A stretch of DNA of 64,000 nucleotides from Faecalicatena sp. Marseille-Q4148 (GTDB lineage: Bacteria > Bacillota > Clostridia > Lachnospirales > Lachnospiraceae). The notes under the pieces were generated by a model that saw nothing but the letters and a program-made list of their open reading frames with translations, had not been told where the DNA came from and did not search any database. This document shows, piece by piece, positions 35,720 through 43,653 of this stretch. The position numbers and the translations under genes are program-made. Each line of letters begins with the position of its first letter. Positions within the stretch are counted from its first letter, which is position 1. Where the stretch lies: the NCBI GenBank assembly GCA_018228665.1, contig CP073692.1, positions 372,001-436,000 of the forward strand, given 5' to 3'.

Positions 35720-37126
35720 ATGGACGTTCGTAAATTATATATTGATGGTGCGTGGGTAGAAGGCGAATCAGGTGCGATGATTGATATTGAGAATCCGGCA
35801 ACGCATGAAGTTGTGGCCAGAGTTCCAAGAGGAAGTGAAAAAGATGTTGATAAAGCGGTTCAGGCTGCCAGAAAAGCATTTGAAACATGGCAGTACACAC
35901 CGCTGGAAACTCGTGTAGAACTGATGAAGAAAGTTGTAGCAGGACTTAAGAGCCGCCGTCAAGAGTTGATTGAAACAATTACAAAAGAACTCGGTTCGCC
36001 ATATACGGTATCTGCGGATGTACATACAGATCCATTCTTGTTAGAAGCAGAACATTATATTGAAGTTGCAGCTAATTTCCAGTATGAAGTTCGCAGAAAC
36101 ACATCCGTAGTAAGAAGAGAGCCGGTTGGTGTTGTCGGCGGATTGACACCGTGGAATTTCCCGCTTGAACAGATTGAGAAAAAAGTAGTTCCAGCGCTTC
36201 TTGCAGGTAACTGTGTTGTGTTAAAACCTAGTCAGTTTACACCTTTAACAGCTTATATTCTCACAGAAGAGATTGACAAAGCAGGATATCCGCAGGGGGT
36301 ATTTAATCTTGTTACCGGACGCGGCGGAGAAGTGGGAAATGCATTATCACTTCATCCGGATGTTGATATGATTTCCTTTACAGGTTCCACAGATGCAGGG
36401 CGTGAAGTTGCCCGTATGGGTCTTACAAATATTAAGAAAATTGCTCTTGAACTTGGCGGAAAATCAGCGGCAGTGTTCTTAAAAGGCGGAGACTGGGAGA
36501 ATGGAGTAAAAGGTGTTCTTGATACAGTCATGTTGAATGCCGGCCAGACATGTAATGCGCTGACAAGAATGCTGGTGCCGAGAGATGAATTAGCGAAAGC
36601 AGAAGAGATCCTTGTTCGTCAGGCAGCAGAATATAAATTTGGACCAATGGATGATCCGGCTACAACATTGGGACCACTGTCTTCCAGAAAGCAGTTTGAT
36701 CGTGTAAAGAAATATATTGAGCTTGGTATTGAAGAAGGTGCCAGAGTTCTCATTGGCGGTGTTCCGGAAGATAACGGAAGTTATGTAGCAGAGCCGACGA
36801 TTTTCAGTGATGTTACAAGAAATATGAGAATTGCACAGGAAGAAATCTTTGGACCAGTATTAGTGGTACTTCCGTATGATACAGTAGAAGAAGCTGTGGA
36901 AATTGCAAATGACAGTATCTATGGACTTGCAGGAGCGGTATACGGACCGGAAGAAGAAGCGAATATGGTTGCACGTCAGATGAAAACAGGTACTGTTTAT
37001 GTAAATGAAGGTCAGTGGGATGTGGCATCTCCGTTCGGTGGATATAAACAGTCCGGACTTGGAAGAGAAGGCGGCGTAGAAGGATATGAAGAATTCCTTG
37101 AGGTTAAGACAATTTACGACAAATAA
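35720..37126 (+). CDS. Aldehyde dehydrogenase, probable 2-oxoglutarate semialdehyde dehydrogenase
   Basis: This NAD(P)-dependent enzyme would oxidise 2-oxoglutarate semialdehyde to 2-oxoglutarate, the last step of hydroxyproline catabolism. The 468-residue protein has 'TPWNFPLEQIEKKVVPALLA' (about 141-160), the catalytic glutamate motif 'LELGGKSAAV' (about 241-250) and the catalytic cysteine in 'NAGQTCNALTR' (about 274-284). Start 35720 is chosen because AGGAG ends 9 nt ahead; ATG 35714 would be only 3 nt from it. It closes the operon; a hairpin follows 64 bp later. Confidence 0.86.
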   Translation: MDVRKLYIDGAWVEGESGAMIDIENPATHEVVARVPRGSEKDVDKAVQAARKAFETWQYTPLETRVELMKKVVAGLKSRRQELIETITKELGSPYTVSADVHTDPFLLEAEHYIEVAANFQYEVRRNTSVVRREPVGVVGGLTPWNFPLEQIEKKVVPALLAGNCVVLKPSQFTPLTAYILTEEIDKAGYPQGVFNLVTGRGGEVGNALSLHPDVDMISFTGSTDAGREVARMGLTNIKKIALELGGKSAAVFLKGGDWENGVKGVLDTVMLNAGQTCNALTRMLVPRDELAKAEEILVRQAAEYKFGPMDDPATTLGPLSSRKQFDRVKKYIELGIEEGARVLIGGVPEDNGSYVAEPTIFSDVTRNMRIAQEEIFGPVLVVLPYDTVEEAVEIANDSIYGLAGAVYGPEEEANMVARQMKTGTVYVNEGQWDVASPFGGYKQSGLGREGGVEGYEEFLEVKTIYDK

Positions 37127-37189
37127 CCAAATATTGCGAAGCGGACAATTAAAGATAAAATAAAAGTATTTCTGAATGATGAAATAAGT

Positions 37190-37238
37190 AAACAGGCATG
37201 TAGTATGGAATGATAAAATTCTGTATACATGCCTGTTT
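37190..37238 (+). terminator. Long hairpin after the hydroxyproline operon
   Basis: AAACAGGCATGTA (37190-37202) pairs with TACATGCCTGTTT (37226-37238), a 13-bp perfect stem. The bases after it (GCGCTG) are not a T-tract, so it may act by stabilising the 3' end rather than by intrinsic termination. Confidence 0.55.
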
Positions 37239-37286
37239 GCGCTGTCAGCACGGTTGTCAAAAAAATTTCCAAAATTCCAAATAGGT

Positions 37287-37314
37287 TTGCTAGTGAAGTG
37301 TTTTGTGTTATATT
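37287..37314 (+). promoter_or_regulatory. Promoter of the ykgJ-flippase operon
   Basis: TTGCTA (37287-37292), 16-bp spacer, TATATT (37309-37314). Confidence 0.55.
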
Positions 37315-37359
37315 TAGGTTAGATTAGCTATTAAAACAGAACATAAAGGAGAACGGAAG

Positions 37360-38016
37360 ATGAAACGAGATGTAGATATGAAAGAAATCTCTGATGGGAA
37401 GCGGTATCATGCCAATGATATGGTAAAAGCTGACTGTGGAGGTTGTGTAGGATGTTGTGACTGTTGTCAGAAGATGGGGAATTCCATTGTGTTGGATCCA
37501 ATGGATGTTTTTCGGCTGGAAGTGAACCTGCATATGACATTTGAAGAGCTGTTGCAAAAATATCTGGAATTAAATATGGTAGACGGGATCATTCTTCCGA
37601 ATTTACAGATGAAGGGACAAGAAGAATGCTGTGCATTTCTCAATAAAGAAGGGCGCTGCAGTATTCATGAATTTCGTCCGGGCATTTGCAGGCTCTTTCC
37701 GCTTGGACGAATTTATGAAGGGGAAGAGTTTTCTTATTTTCTTCAAGTACATGAATGCCCGAAGTCAAAAACGAAGATTAAGATAAAAAAATGGCTTGAG
37801 ATACCGGAATTAAACCGTTATGAAGCATATATTCTTAGTTGGCATCAATTGCTAAAGAAAATAGAAAAAAGCATTGTTGTATCTTCCGATGAGAATTGGA
37901 GAAAGAGTGTGACGATGCTTTTGTTAAATACATTCTATGTAGCCGCTTATGAGGAAGGCAGAGACTTTTACAGTCAATTTGAAGAACGCAGAAGGACGAT
38001 GGAGAAACTTTTATGA
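37360..38016 (+). CDS. YkgJ family cysteine cluster protein
   Basis: This 218-residue protein belongs to the YkgJ (CxxCxxCC) family, thought to bind a metal or Fe-S cluster; function is not established. The N-terminal cluster 'CGGCVGCCDCC' (about 27-37) and the later 'RCSIHEFRPGICRLFPLG' (about 104-121) carry the conserved cysteines. An AAAGGAG ribosome site precedes the start. Its stop overlaps the flippase start (ATGA), so the two are translated together, which is unusual enough to suggest a shared job in envelope biology, though this is only inference. Confidence 0.85.
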   Translation: MKRDVDMKEISDGKRYHANDMVKADCGGCVGCCDCCQKMGNSIVLDPMDVFRLEVNLHMTFEELLQKYLELNMVDGIILPNLQMKGQEECCAFLNKEGRCSIHEFRPGICRLFPLGRIYEGEEFSYFLQVHECPKSKTKIKIKKWLEIPELNRYEAYILSWHQLLKKIEKSIVVSSDENWRKSVTMLLLNTFYVAAYEEGRDFYSQFEERRRTMEKLL

Positions 38017-39626
38017 GAAAGAAGAAAGCGGTTGAGCCGACAGCTGTGTTAGCGCTTACCGGATTAAGTATTGCTGTTGTAGACGTGGTATGCAGGATTT
38101 TTTTAAAGAAGATTATTGGTGATCAGGGATATGCATACTACAATTATGCATGGCAGACCTGTTTTTTTCTCATGCTGTTTTCTGTGAGAGGGATTTCTGA
38201 AGCGGTGTCAGAACTAATGTCAGAACGTTTGGCAGATCGGCAATATAAAAATGCACATCGGATTTTTGTGGGAAGCGGAATGTATGTACTGTTTGTCAGT
38301 GTGATTGCAGCAGCATGTACATACTTGTTTTCGCGGCAATTACTTCCAAAGGGAGGGGAAGGTGCTATCCCGGCGTTTCGTATTCTGCTGCCGGTTATTT
38401 TTCTTACAGGAATTCTCGGAGTCATGCAGGGATATTTTAGGGCTTATCGTAATATGATGCCGACAGTCATTTCAAAAGTTGTCGAAGCAGCTGCAGGTGC
38501 GGCGGTTACTCTGGGCGTTGGTATGGCGATGAGCAGTTGTACTGATGGCGTAGATTCCGTGTCGAAGGCAAGCTGTAAAGCGGCGGGAAGCGCATTTGGT
38601 CCAATGGCAGGAGCAATGAGCGGGATACTGGTTATGATGCTGGTATTTTCAATCAATCGGCGGAAAATCCATAAACATATTATAAATGACAAACATCATG
38701 CAGAGGCTGTTGAAAGTGTGAAAAGAAGTATTTTGCAGCAAATAAAGCCTCTTGCGTTTAGTATGGGATTTTTTGGGGCTGGCATTTATGTAGATCAGAT
38801 GCTGTTTGCTTCTATTATGGCAGAAAAGGGGATTGACGGCGGAACAGTTGCGAAAATGTTCAGTAGATTTAGCGGGATGTATTTATCAGTGCTTTTGGTT
38901 CCGTTTACATTGGCGTGCGTGTCCTCGGCCATGCTGGCTCCTCATATAAGGAGATGCTTTGTGTCTCGGAAATTTCGGGATTTGAAACAGAAGATTAACG
39001 ATGGAATACGGAATACGATGTTATTCGTAATTCCGATTTCAGCGCTTTTATCAGCGTTTGCATTTCCTCTGATGCGGATATTTTTCGGAAAACATACAGA
39101 AATGGCAGGGTGGATGCTGGTGTTTGGCAGTTGTGCAGTGATATTTTATTCACTTTCGGCAATTACGGGAAGAGTATTGCTAGAGATTGGTCAGTCTGCT
39201 GTGTTATCGAAAAATGAACTGGCAGCTTTATTGGTAAATGTAGTATTAACAATTGTACTTACATCGGCGATTCCGTTGGACGGTTTTTCAGTGATGATTG
39301 CAAATTTGGCAGCAGGTATTTTTTTGAGTATGCTGAACCAGAAGACACTTCGGAAATGTATTCGGTATCAGCCGGAATATCAGATGACGTATATATATCC
39401 GGGCCTGGCAGCGTTTGGCATGGCGGCATCGGCAATGGTTCTCTATGGAATTATGGAGTATTTGTTTGAAAATTCTGTGGTAAGTCTGCTTGTGGCAATT
39501 TCAGCTGCAATAGGTTTGTACTTCATATATTATGTGTTGTTGACACATATAAAAGAAGAGGAATTAGGGGAAATGTATATGGGAAATACATTGGTACGAA
39601 TGATGAAGCTGCTGAAAATTTATTAA
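38013..39626 (+). CDS. MurJ/SpoVB-type polysaccharide biosynthesis flippase (MOP superfamily)
   Basis: This 537-residue integral membrane protein has about 14 hydrophobic helices and belongs to the MOP exporter superfamily near SpoVB/MurJ, which move lipid-linked cell-wall or polysaccharide precursors across the membrane. The N-terminal 'AVLALTGLSIAVVDVVCRIFLKKIIGDQGYAYYNYAW' type of helix pair and the 'GVMQGYFRAYRNMMPTVIS' segment (about 136-154) match SpoVB-like proteins. Substrate is not decidable. It starts within the stop of the ykgJ gene. No terminator is evident; the next gene has its own promoter. Confidence 0.85.
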   Translation: MRKKKAVEPTAVLALTGLSIAVVDVVCRIFLKKIIGDQGYAYYNYAWQTCFFLMLFSVRGISEAVSELMSERLADRQYKNAHRIFVGSGMYVLFVSVIAAACTYLFSRQLLPKGGEGAIPAFRILLPVIFLTGILGVMQGYFRAYRNMMPTVISKVVEAAAGAAVTLGVGMAMSSCTDGVDSVSKASCKAAGSAFGPMAGAMSGILVMMLVFSINRRKIHKHIINDKHHAEAVESVKRSILQQIKPLAFSMGFFGAGIYVDQMLFASIMAEKGIDGGTVAKMFSRFSGMYLSVLLVPFTLACVSSAMLAPHIRRCFVSRKFRDLKQKINDGIRNTMLFVIPISALLSAFAFPLMRIFFGKHTEMAGWMLVFGSCAVIFYSLSAITGRVLLEIGQSAVLSKNELAALLVNVVLTIVLTSAIPLDGFSVMIANLAAGIFLSMLNQKTLRKCIRYQPEYQMTYIYPGLAAFGMAASAMVLYGIMEYLFENSVVSLLVAISAAIGLYFIYYVLLTHIKEEELGEMYMGNTLVRMMKLLKIY

Positions 39627-39728
39627 GTTTGAATGTAAAGGGATACAAAAAGTGCAGACATTTGATTACAATCTTTGCTAGAAAAAATAGTGTAAAAACA
39701 TTAAAACATTAAAATTTGAGAAAAACAG

Positions 39729-39757
39729 TTGAGATTTGCGTGTGATGCATTTATAAT
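39729..39757 (+). promoter_or_regulatory. Promoter of the DUF5688 gene
   Basis: TTGAGA (39729-39734), 17-bp spacer, TATAAT (39752-39757). The transcript leader would be about 110 nt and contains the hairpin at 39777-39800 and palindrome at 39818-39833. Confidence 0.75.
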
Positions 39758-39776
39758 AGAGGTACATAATATTCTG

Positions 39777-39833
39777 GCACTGCCTATTCTGTGGCAGTGC
39801 ATTCTTAATCTATTTTCTGTACGGATCCGTACA
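39777..39833 (+). promoter_or_regulatory. Structured leader of the DUF5688 gene
   Basis: GCACTGCC (39777-39784), 8-nt loop, GGCAGTGC (39793-39800): perfect 8-bp hairpin. About 18 nt later comes the 16-bp perfect palindrome TGTACGGATCCGTACA (39818-39833). The hairpin is followed by ATTCTTAATC rather than a T-run. Function unknown: RNA switch, attenuator or operator are all possible. Confidence 0.5.
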
Positions 39834-39873
39834 TAATTCCAAGATGGGCGTTGTATAAAAGAGAGGAGAATAT

Positions 39874-40767
39874 ATGAATTATCAGCAATTTATCAACGCG
39901 GTAGAACAGGAAATGAAAGGAAGTGTTGCCGGAAAAATTGAAATTTCTATTCAGGATACTCTGAAAAATAATGGAGTCAGAAGAAAGGGGTTGCTGCTGC
40001 AGGAAAAGGGACAGTCGATGAGTCCGACAATCTATTTGGAGGAATATTATCAACAGTATCGGACAGGAGTCAAACTGGAAGATATTACGGAACAGATTCA
40101 ATCGCTTTACAGAGAACTTCGTATGAAACCAATCACAGAAACAAGGTTTCTTTATGAATATGAACAAGTAAAAGATCGAATTGTTTTGAAAGTAATTAAT
40201 CGAGAGAAAAATGAAGAGCTCTTAGAAACCATTCCGTATTGGCCATTCCTTGATCTGGCCATTGTATTTTATGTGCTGCTTGATATTAATGAAGCCGGTG
40301 CAGCTACGATGCCGGTTAATTTAGAACATTTGAAGATTTGGAATGTTACAGAGCAGGAGCTGCTAAAGAAAGCAAAAGAAAATGCAGTACGGCTGCTCCC
40401 GGCTCAGCTTCGGACAATGAGTTCGATTGTGGCTGAAATTATGGGAGCAGCCCCTAAAGAAGAAGTGGAAGATTTTATGTTTGTATTATCGAACAGCCTT
40501 CGCTGTCTCGGTGCAGTATGTATTGCATATGATGAAGTATTGTATTTGATCGGAGAACAGTTGGGAGAGAACTATTTTGTTTTGCCGAGCAGCATTCACG
40601 AAGTGATTATTGTGCCGGAAAGTGCAAGTCCCGGGTACAGTGATTTGAATGAAATGATCAGAGAGATTAATCAAACACAGGTAGCAGAAGAAGAGGTGCT
40701 TGGGGATCATGCGTATTATTACGATTGTGCGAAGAAGGAATTAAGAGCCTGTTATTCAGAGAATTAA
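39874..40767 (+). CDS. DUF5688 family protein
   Basis: This 297-residue cytosolic protein matches the DUF5688 family that is widespread, often in several copies, in Lachnospiraceae; its function is unknown to me. It opens 'MNYQQFINAVEQEMKG', and the conserved middle reads 'PYWPFLDLAIVFYVLLDI' (about 122-139) and 'ILYLIGEQLGENYFVLPSSIHEVIIVP'-like near 225-250. There is no signal peptide, membrane helix or catalytic motif I recognise. An AGAGAGGAG ribosome site precedes the start. It has its own promoter and an unusual structured leader. Confidence 0.8.
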   Translation: MNYQQFINAVEQEMKGSVAGKIEISIQDTLKNNGVRRKGLLLQEKGQSMSPTIYLEEYYQQYRTGVKLEDITEQIQSLYRELRMKPITETRFLYEYEQVKDRIVLKVINREKNEELLETIPYWPFLDLAIVFYVLLDINEAGAATMPVNLEHLKIWNVTEQELLKKAKENAVRLLPAQLRTMSSIVAEIMGAAPKEEVEDFMFVLSNSLRCLGAVCIAYDEVLYLIGEQLGENYFVLPSSIHEVIIVPESASPGYSDLNEMIREINQTQVAEEEVLGDHAYYYDCAKKELRACYSEN

Positions 40768-40813
40768 ATTCATTTTTAGTGTATAACATATATAGTCAAC
40801 ACTATTTGGATGA

Positions 40814-41059
40814 CTAAAAACCAATCTACACATTAAGATTATTGAAGTGGATGAAGATGAAATATTGTACGTAAACTGGAATCAGCCACTACAACTGACA
40901 GAAGAATATATGAATGTAGTTTGCCTTACCGATGCAAAAAATGAGACAGTACTGTCGGGCGTATGGGTTTTCGCGAGGATAAAGAAATATAATCAGAAAG
41001 TACATGGTGTTAGAATGCATATGAATCAGAGTGTAAAGTATAGGAAGAAAATTGAATAA
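40814..41059 (+). other. Possible gene remnant in a 381-bp gap
   Basis: The gap between the DUF5688 gene and hicA (40768-41148) holds one short open frame with no ATG near its start and no ribosome site. It reads as a plausible protein fragment ('DEILYVNWNQPLQLTEEY'). I do not recognise it. It could be the tail of a gene whose front is lost. The right end of the gap holds the hicAB promoter. Confidence 0.2.
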
Positions 41060-41065
41060 TAAAAC

Positions 41066-41117
41066 ACGTGAAAATACGTAAAACAATATTTGCATACGTA
41101 AAAATACGTGCTATAAT
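41066..41117 (+). promoter_or_regulatory. hicAB promoter with a regular array of ACGT boxes
   Basis: TTGCAT (41090-41095), 16-bp spacer, TATAAT (41112-41117). ACGT occurs at 41066, 41076, 41096 and 41106, giving two ACGT-N6-ACGT units exactly 30 bp apart; the second occupies the -35/-10 spacer. This fits an operator for HicB, which here carries a ribbon-helix-helix-like tail. Confidence 0.7.
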
Positions 41118-41148
41118 ATAATCGTGATAGGGAAAGGAGATACCAAAG

Positions 41149-41337
41149 ATGCCATTGACGCCAAGAGAAATGATAAGACTTCTCAAGAAAAACGGCTTTG
41201 AAGAAATCAGTCAAAATGGTTCTCATGTAAAAATGAAAAACCAGGAGAATGGAAAGACAGTTATTGTTCCTTATCATTCCAAAGCTATGAAAAAAGGGTT
41301 GGAACTAGCAATATTAAAACAGGCAGGGCTTAAATAG
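41149..41337 (+). CDS. hicA: HicA-type mRNA interferase toxin
   Basis: HicA is a small RNase with a double-stranded-RNA-binding-like fold that cuts mRNA when free of HicB. The 62-residue protein shows 'REMIRLLKKNGFEEISQNGSH' ahead of 'VKMKN', with the catalytic histidine at position 26, then 'VIVPYHSKAMKKGLELAILKQAGL', the family C-terminal half. An AAAGGAGA ribosome site lies just upstream. hicB follows by 34 bp. Intact length and active-site histidine suggest a working toxin. Confidence 0.93.
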   Translation: MPLTPREMIRLLKKNGFEEISQNGSHVKMKNQENGKTVIVPYHSKAMKKGLELAILKQAGLK

Positions 41338-41371
41338 CTCTGCCGGCACAGAATAGATGGAGGTATTACGT

Positions 41372-41761
41372 ATGAACAGATTGTTTTATCCGGCAGTGTT
41401 TCATAAAGAAGAAAGTGGATACTGGATTTCTTTTCCTGATTTTCCGGAATGCTTTACAGAAGGCGATGACATGCAACAGGCATATGAACGTGCAGTGGAC
41501 GCGTTAGGACTTGCGATTGTAAGCAGAAAAGAGGAAAAAGAGGAGATACCAAATCCAACAGAAGTTACTAAACTTAAAGAAGAAGATGGAATGGTAGTCA
41601 TTATTGGATTTGATATGATCGCATATCAGAAGAAACATAATTCGAGAGCTGTTAAGAAGACATTGAGCATTCCGGAATGGTTAAATGAAGAAGCTATGGA
41701 GAGGGGAATCAATTTTTCTCAAGTTCTACAAGAAGCATTGTTGAACAAATTAAATATGTAG
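41372..41761 (+). CDS. hicB: HicB-type antitoxin with ribbon-helix-helix-like tail
   Basis: HicB binds and blocks HicA and represses the operon. The 129-residue protein has the N-terminal partial RNase H-like HicB fold ('YPAVFHKEESGYWISFPDFP', about 5-24, then 'CFTEGDDMQQAYERAVDAL') and a C-terminal helix-helix segment ('LSIPEWLNEEAMERGINFSQVLQEALL', about 97-123) that looks like a ribbon-helix-helix DNA-binding unit. The ATG at 41372 follows GGAGG by 8 nt; the earlier ATG at 41357 overlaps that site. The regular ACGT array upstream is its likely target. Confidence 0.92.
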   Translation: MNRLFYPAVFHKEESGYWISFPDFPECFTEGDDMQQAYERAVDALGLAIVSRKEEKEEIPNPTEVTKLKEEDGMVVIIGFDMIAYQKKHNSRAVKKTLSIPEWLNEEAMERGINFSQVLQEALLNKLNM

Positions 41762-41802
41762 ATTTTAGAGAGAGTACTCGCGCTCTCGGACTGTAGACAA
41801 AG

Positions 41803-41836
41803 TTGGTGTTGGGAGCTATCCCCGGCACCACTTTTC
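41803..41836 (+). terminator. Probable terminator after hicAB
   Basis: TGGTGTTGGG (41804-41813) pairs imperfectly with CCCCGGCACCA, followed by CTTTTC. The rest of the stretch 41762-41960 shows no gene. Confidence 0.55.
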
Positions 41837-41964
41837 AGTGTTGCCTATTGTATGGCGAACCTTTTCTGCTTCCACCATATATTCTACCCATACATGTCTG
41901 GTAACGAGTTTTACATGATCTTTACTTTCTGTGCATTGATAAATCTATATTGCAGAAAAAGCTC

Positions 41965-41993
41965 TTTACAAGTATTTAAAAGTATGTTATTAT
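41965..41993 (+). promoter_or_regulatory. tRNA-Arg promoter
   Basis: TTTACA (41965-41970), 17-bp spacer, TATTAT (41988-41993), about 35 bp before the mature tRNA 5' end. Confidence 0.65.
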
Positions 41994-42027
41994 TATCAAT
42001 GCAGTTTAGATAGTAGCTGCATATTAT

Positions 42028-42099
42028 ACACCTATAGCTCAGGGGATAGAGCACCGCCCTCCGGAGGCGGGTGCGGCGGTTCGAATCCGCCTAGGTGTG
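42028..42099 (+). tRNA. tRNA-Arg (anticodon CCG)
   Basis: A full cloverleaf can be drawn: acceptor ACACCTA (42028-42034) with TAGGTGT (42092-42098), D-stem GCTC/GAGC, anticodon stem CCGCC/GGCGG around loop CTCCGGA (anticodon CCG, reads CGG), and T-arm GGCGG-TTCGAAT-CCGCC. The discriminator is G42099; CCA is not encoded. Confidence 0.95.
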
Positions 42100-42131
42100 T
42101 ACTATGAAAATTGTATATCAGGAGGCAATAC

Positions 42132-42776
42132 ATGTCTGGTTCTGAAAAGACCCGTGACTGCTTTTGCGAATGTAAGATAACCCATAAGAAGCGAATGTTT
42201 CTTGTGGGATTTTTCGTTATTGGAGTAATGGCAGCCGGACAGGCTTTGACGAATGAGAAAATGCCGGAAGAGACGAAGGCAATCGTGCAGGAGGTTGTAA
42301 ATCCGCATATTTTGAGGAAAGCACAGATTGCTCAGGAAGAAATAAATCCACTACTGCATGAAGTTTATACGGAAGTCAATGAGGTTGTGGAAGAATACTA
42401 TCGTGAACTTGCAAAGGAGGCGAAGTTTGTAGAATGTTACGATGATGTGAGCATTTATACAAAACTTGGACCATACGAACATTCTTATATTGTATTTGCA
42501 TATTATGAAATGAAGATAAAGGATATCAATACAAAGATTCCGGGGCTTGGAACACTTTACTTGGAAGAAGATGGGAAAGGGGAACTTTCGCTTATCCGGC
42601 ATGTAAAAGATGAAAATGTAAATGCACTGGTAAGGGAACTGATGCAGCATCAGGATGTACAGGCTCTGACAGCGCTGGTAAAAGAAAGATACACAGCTGC
42701 ATTTGACTCAGATATTGCACTTCGGGAAGCTGTGCGGGATCTTCGCAAAGCGTATGAGACATCGCCTTTACGTTGA
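42132..42776 (+). CDS. Single-pass membrane-anchored protein of unknown function
   Basis: I do not recognise a named family. The 214-residue protein has a cysteine-containing basic N-terminus ('TRDCFCECKITHKKR'), one hydrophobic helix (about 22-40, 'MFLVGFFVIGVMAAGQALT') and a long, mostly helical, acidic outer or inner part ending near 'LRKAYETSPLR'. The ATG at 42132 follows AGGAGG by 6 nt. It begins 32 bp after tRNA-Arg and may share its transcript or be read from it. A bidirectional hairpin separates it from the convergent ABC operon. Confidence 0.65.
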   Translation: MSGSEKTRDCFCECKITHKKRMFLVGFFVIGVMAAGQALTNEKMPEETKAIVQEVVNPHILRKAQIAQEEINPLLHEVYTEVNEVVEEYYRELAKEAKFVECYDDVSIYTKLGPYEHSYIVFAYYEMKIKDINTKIPGLGTLYLEEDGKGELSLIRHVKDENVNALVRELMQHQDVQALTALVKERYTAAFDSDIALREAVRDLRKAYETSPLR

Positions 42777-42805
42777 CGGAATATAAAAACAAGATTAAGA
42801 AAAAA

Positions 42806-42846
42806 GAGGAGATATCACATGGAATAAAATTCAGTGATGTCTCCTC
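42806..42846. terminator. Bidirectional terminator
   Basis: GAGGAGATATCAC (42806-42818) pairs with GTGATGTCTCCTC (42834-42846), 13 bp with one mismatch. On the minus strand it is followed by TTTTTTCTT, so it is a good terminator for the GntR-ABC operon and probably serves the plus-strand gene too. Confidence 0.8.
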
Positions 42847-42867
42847 AGATTGTTTTACAAAACTTTT

Positions 42868-43653
42868 TTATTGCAGATTGACTTTTTTCTTTAAAACATA
42901 ATAAGAAAGAGAGCCGCCTGCGACTGCAAATATGATTGCCGGAAATATTGTGATAAAGAAAAGCATCGGGAGTAACTCTATCTCCGGTAAAGTTGTTAGT
43001 TGACGCAGTGATAAAGAAGCTCCGAATACGCCGCCAAATAATGCGGAAATACCGGTAATCAATACATAGATGATAACTGACCACAGGATACGGTGACTGG
43101 AAAATAGTTGACCGGCACAGACAGTTCCGTAAGCAAACAGAGGATTTCCAATGCAGCTGATAGCACTGAGAATCAGTATAAATGCCAGAAATTGATTGAG
43201 TGTCATCCCGTTTGTACGCTCAAATGCCAGACAGGCATCCAGTCCTTCGGAAGTGAGAAGCGCTTTCTGAACCGTACTGGAAAAATAAATCAGAAGTAAG
43301 GAACCGTTAATAAAAAGCAAATCAATCAGTGTCCAAAGCCCTCCGGCCAGTGTTTTGCTCATTAAATGTTGAAACGGTGTTGCAGGAAGCGTCAGTGTAA
43401 GGTATCCCTGATCTGAGAACAGGTTTTTATAAAAATAGATTGCAATGTATAAGGTAGTAAAAGTTGATGCGATTACAGTGTAAATGAAATACAGCAGCAT
43501 ACCACAAATATTGATGAGATTCACTCCGTTTTGCTCAATGTCAGGCACAACAAACATGACAATAAAAGCAATGATTGGAATCAGAATCAAGTGTACAATG
43601 ATAAGTACTCTGGAAAGTGCAATCATATCATATTTAAATAGTTTCTTTAACAT
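42868..43653 (-). CDS. ABC-2 type transporter permease
   Basis: This 261-residue membrane protein has six hydrophobic helices and an N-terminal cytosolic start ('MLKKLFKYDMIALSR'), typical of permeases in small GntR(YtrA)-linked ABC exporters of Firmicutes. 'LTLPATPFQHLMSKTLAGGLWTLI' (about 83-106) is a family-typical loop. Its ATG lies inside the intended stop of the ATPase gene (ATGTTAA), so it depends on coupled translation. Because that ATPase gene is frameshifted here, permease translation and function may be reduced. The exported substrate, possibly an antimicrobial peptide, is unknown. Confidence 0.8.
   Translation of the reverse strand: MLKKLFKYDMIALSRVLIIVHLILIPIIAFIVMFVVPDIEQNGVNLINICGMLLYFIYTVIASTFTTLYIAIYFYKNLFSDQGYLTLTLPATPFQHLMSKTLAGGLWTLIDLLFINGSLLLIYFSSTVQKALLTSEGLDACLAFERTNGMTLNQFLAFILILSAISCIGNPLFAYGTVCAGQLFSSHRILWSVIIYVLITGISALFGGVFGASLSLRQLTTLPEIELLPMLFFITIFPAIIFAVAGGSLSYYVLKKKVNLQ

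Noticed and set aside
41762..41800. GAGAG-N8-CTCTC short inverted repeat after hicB
   Set aside because: Only a 5-bp stem without a T-tract; the better terminator is at 41803-41836.
42028..42780. tRNA-Arg as an integration site for a mobile island
   Set aside because: No integrase nearby and no repeated tRNA 3' end downstream.
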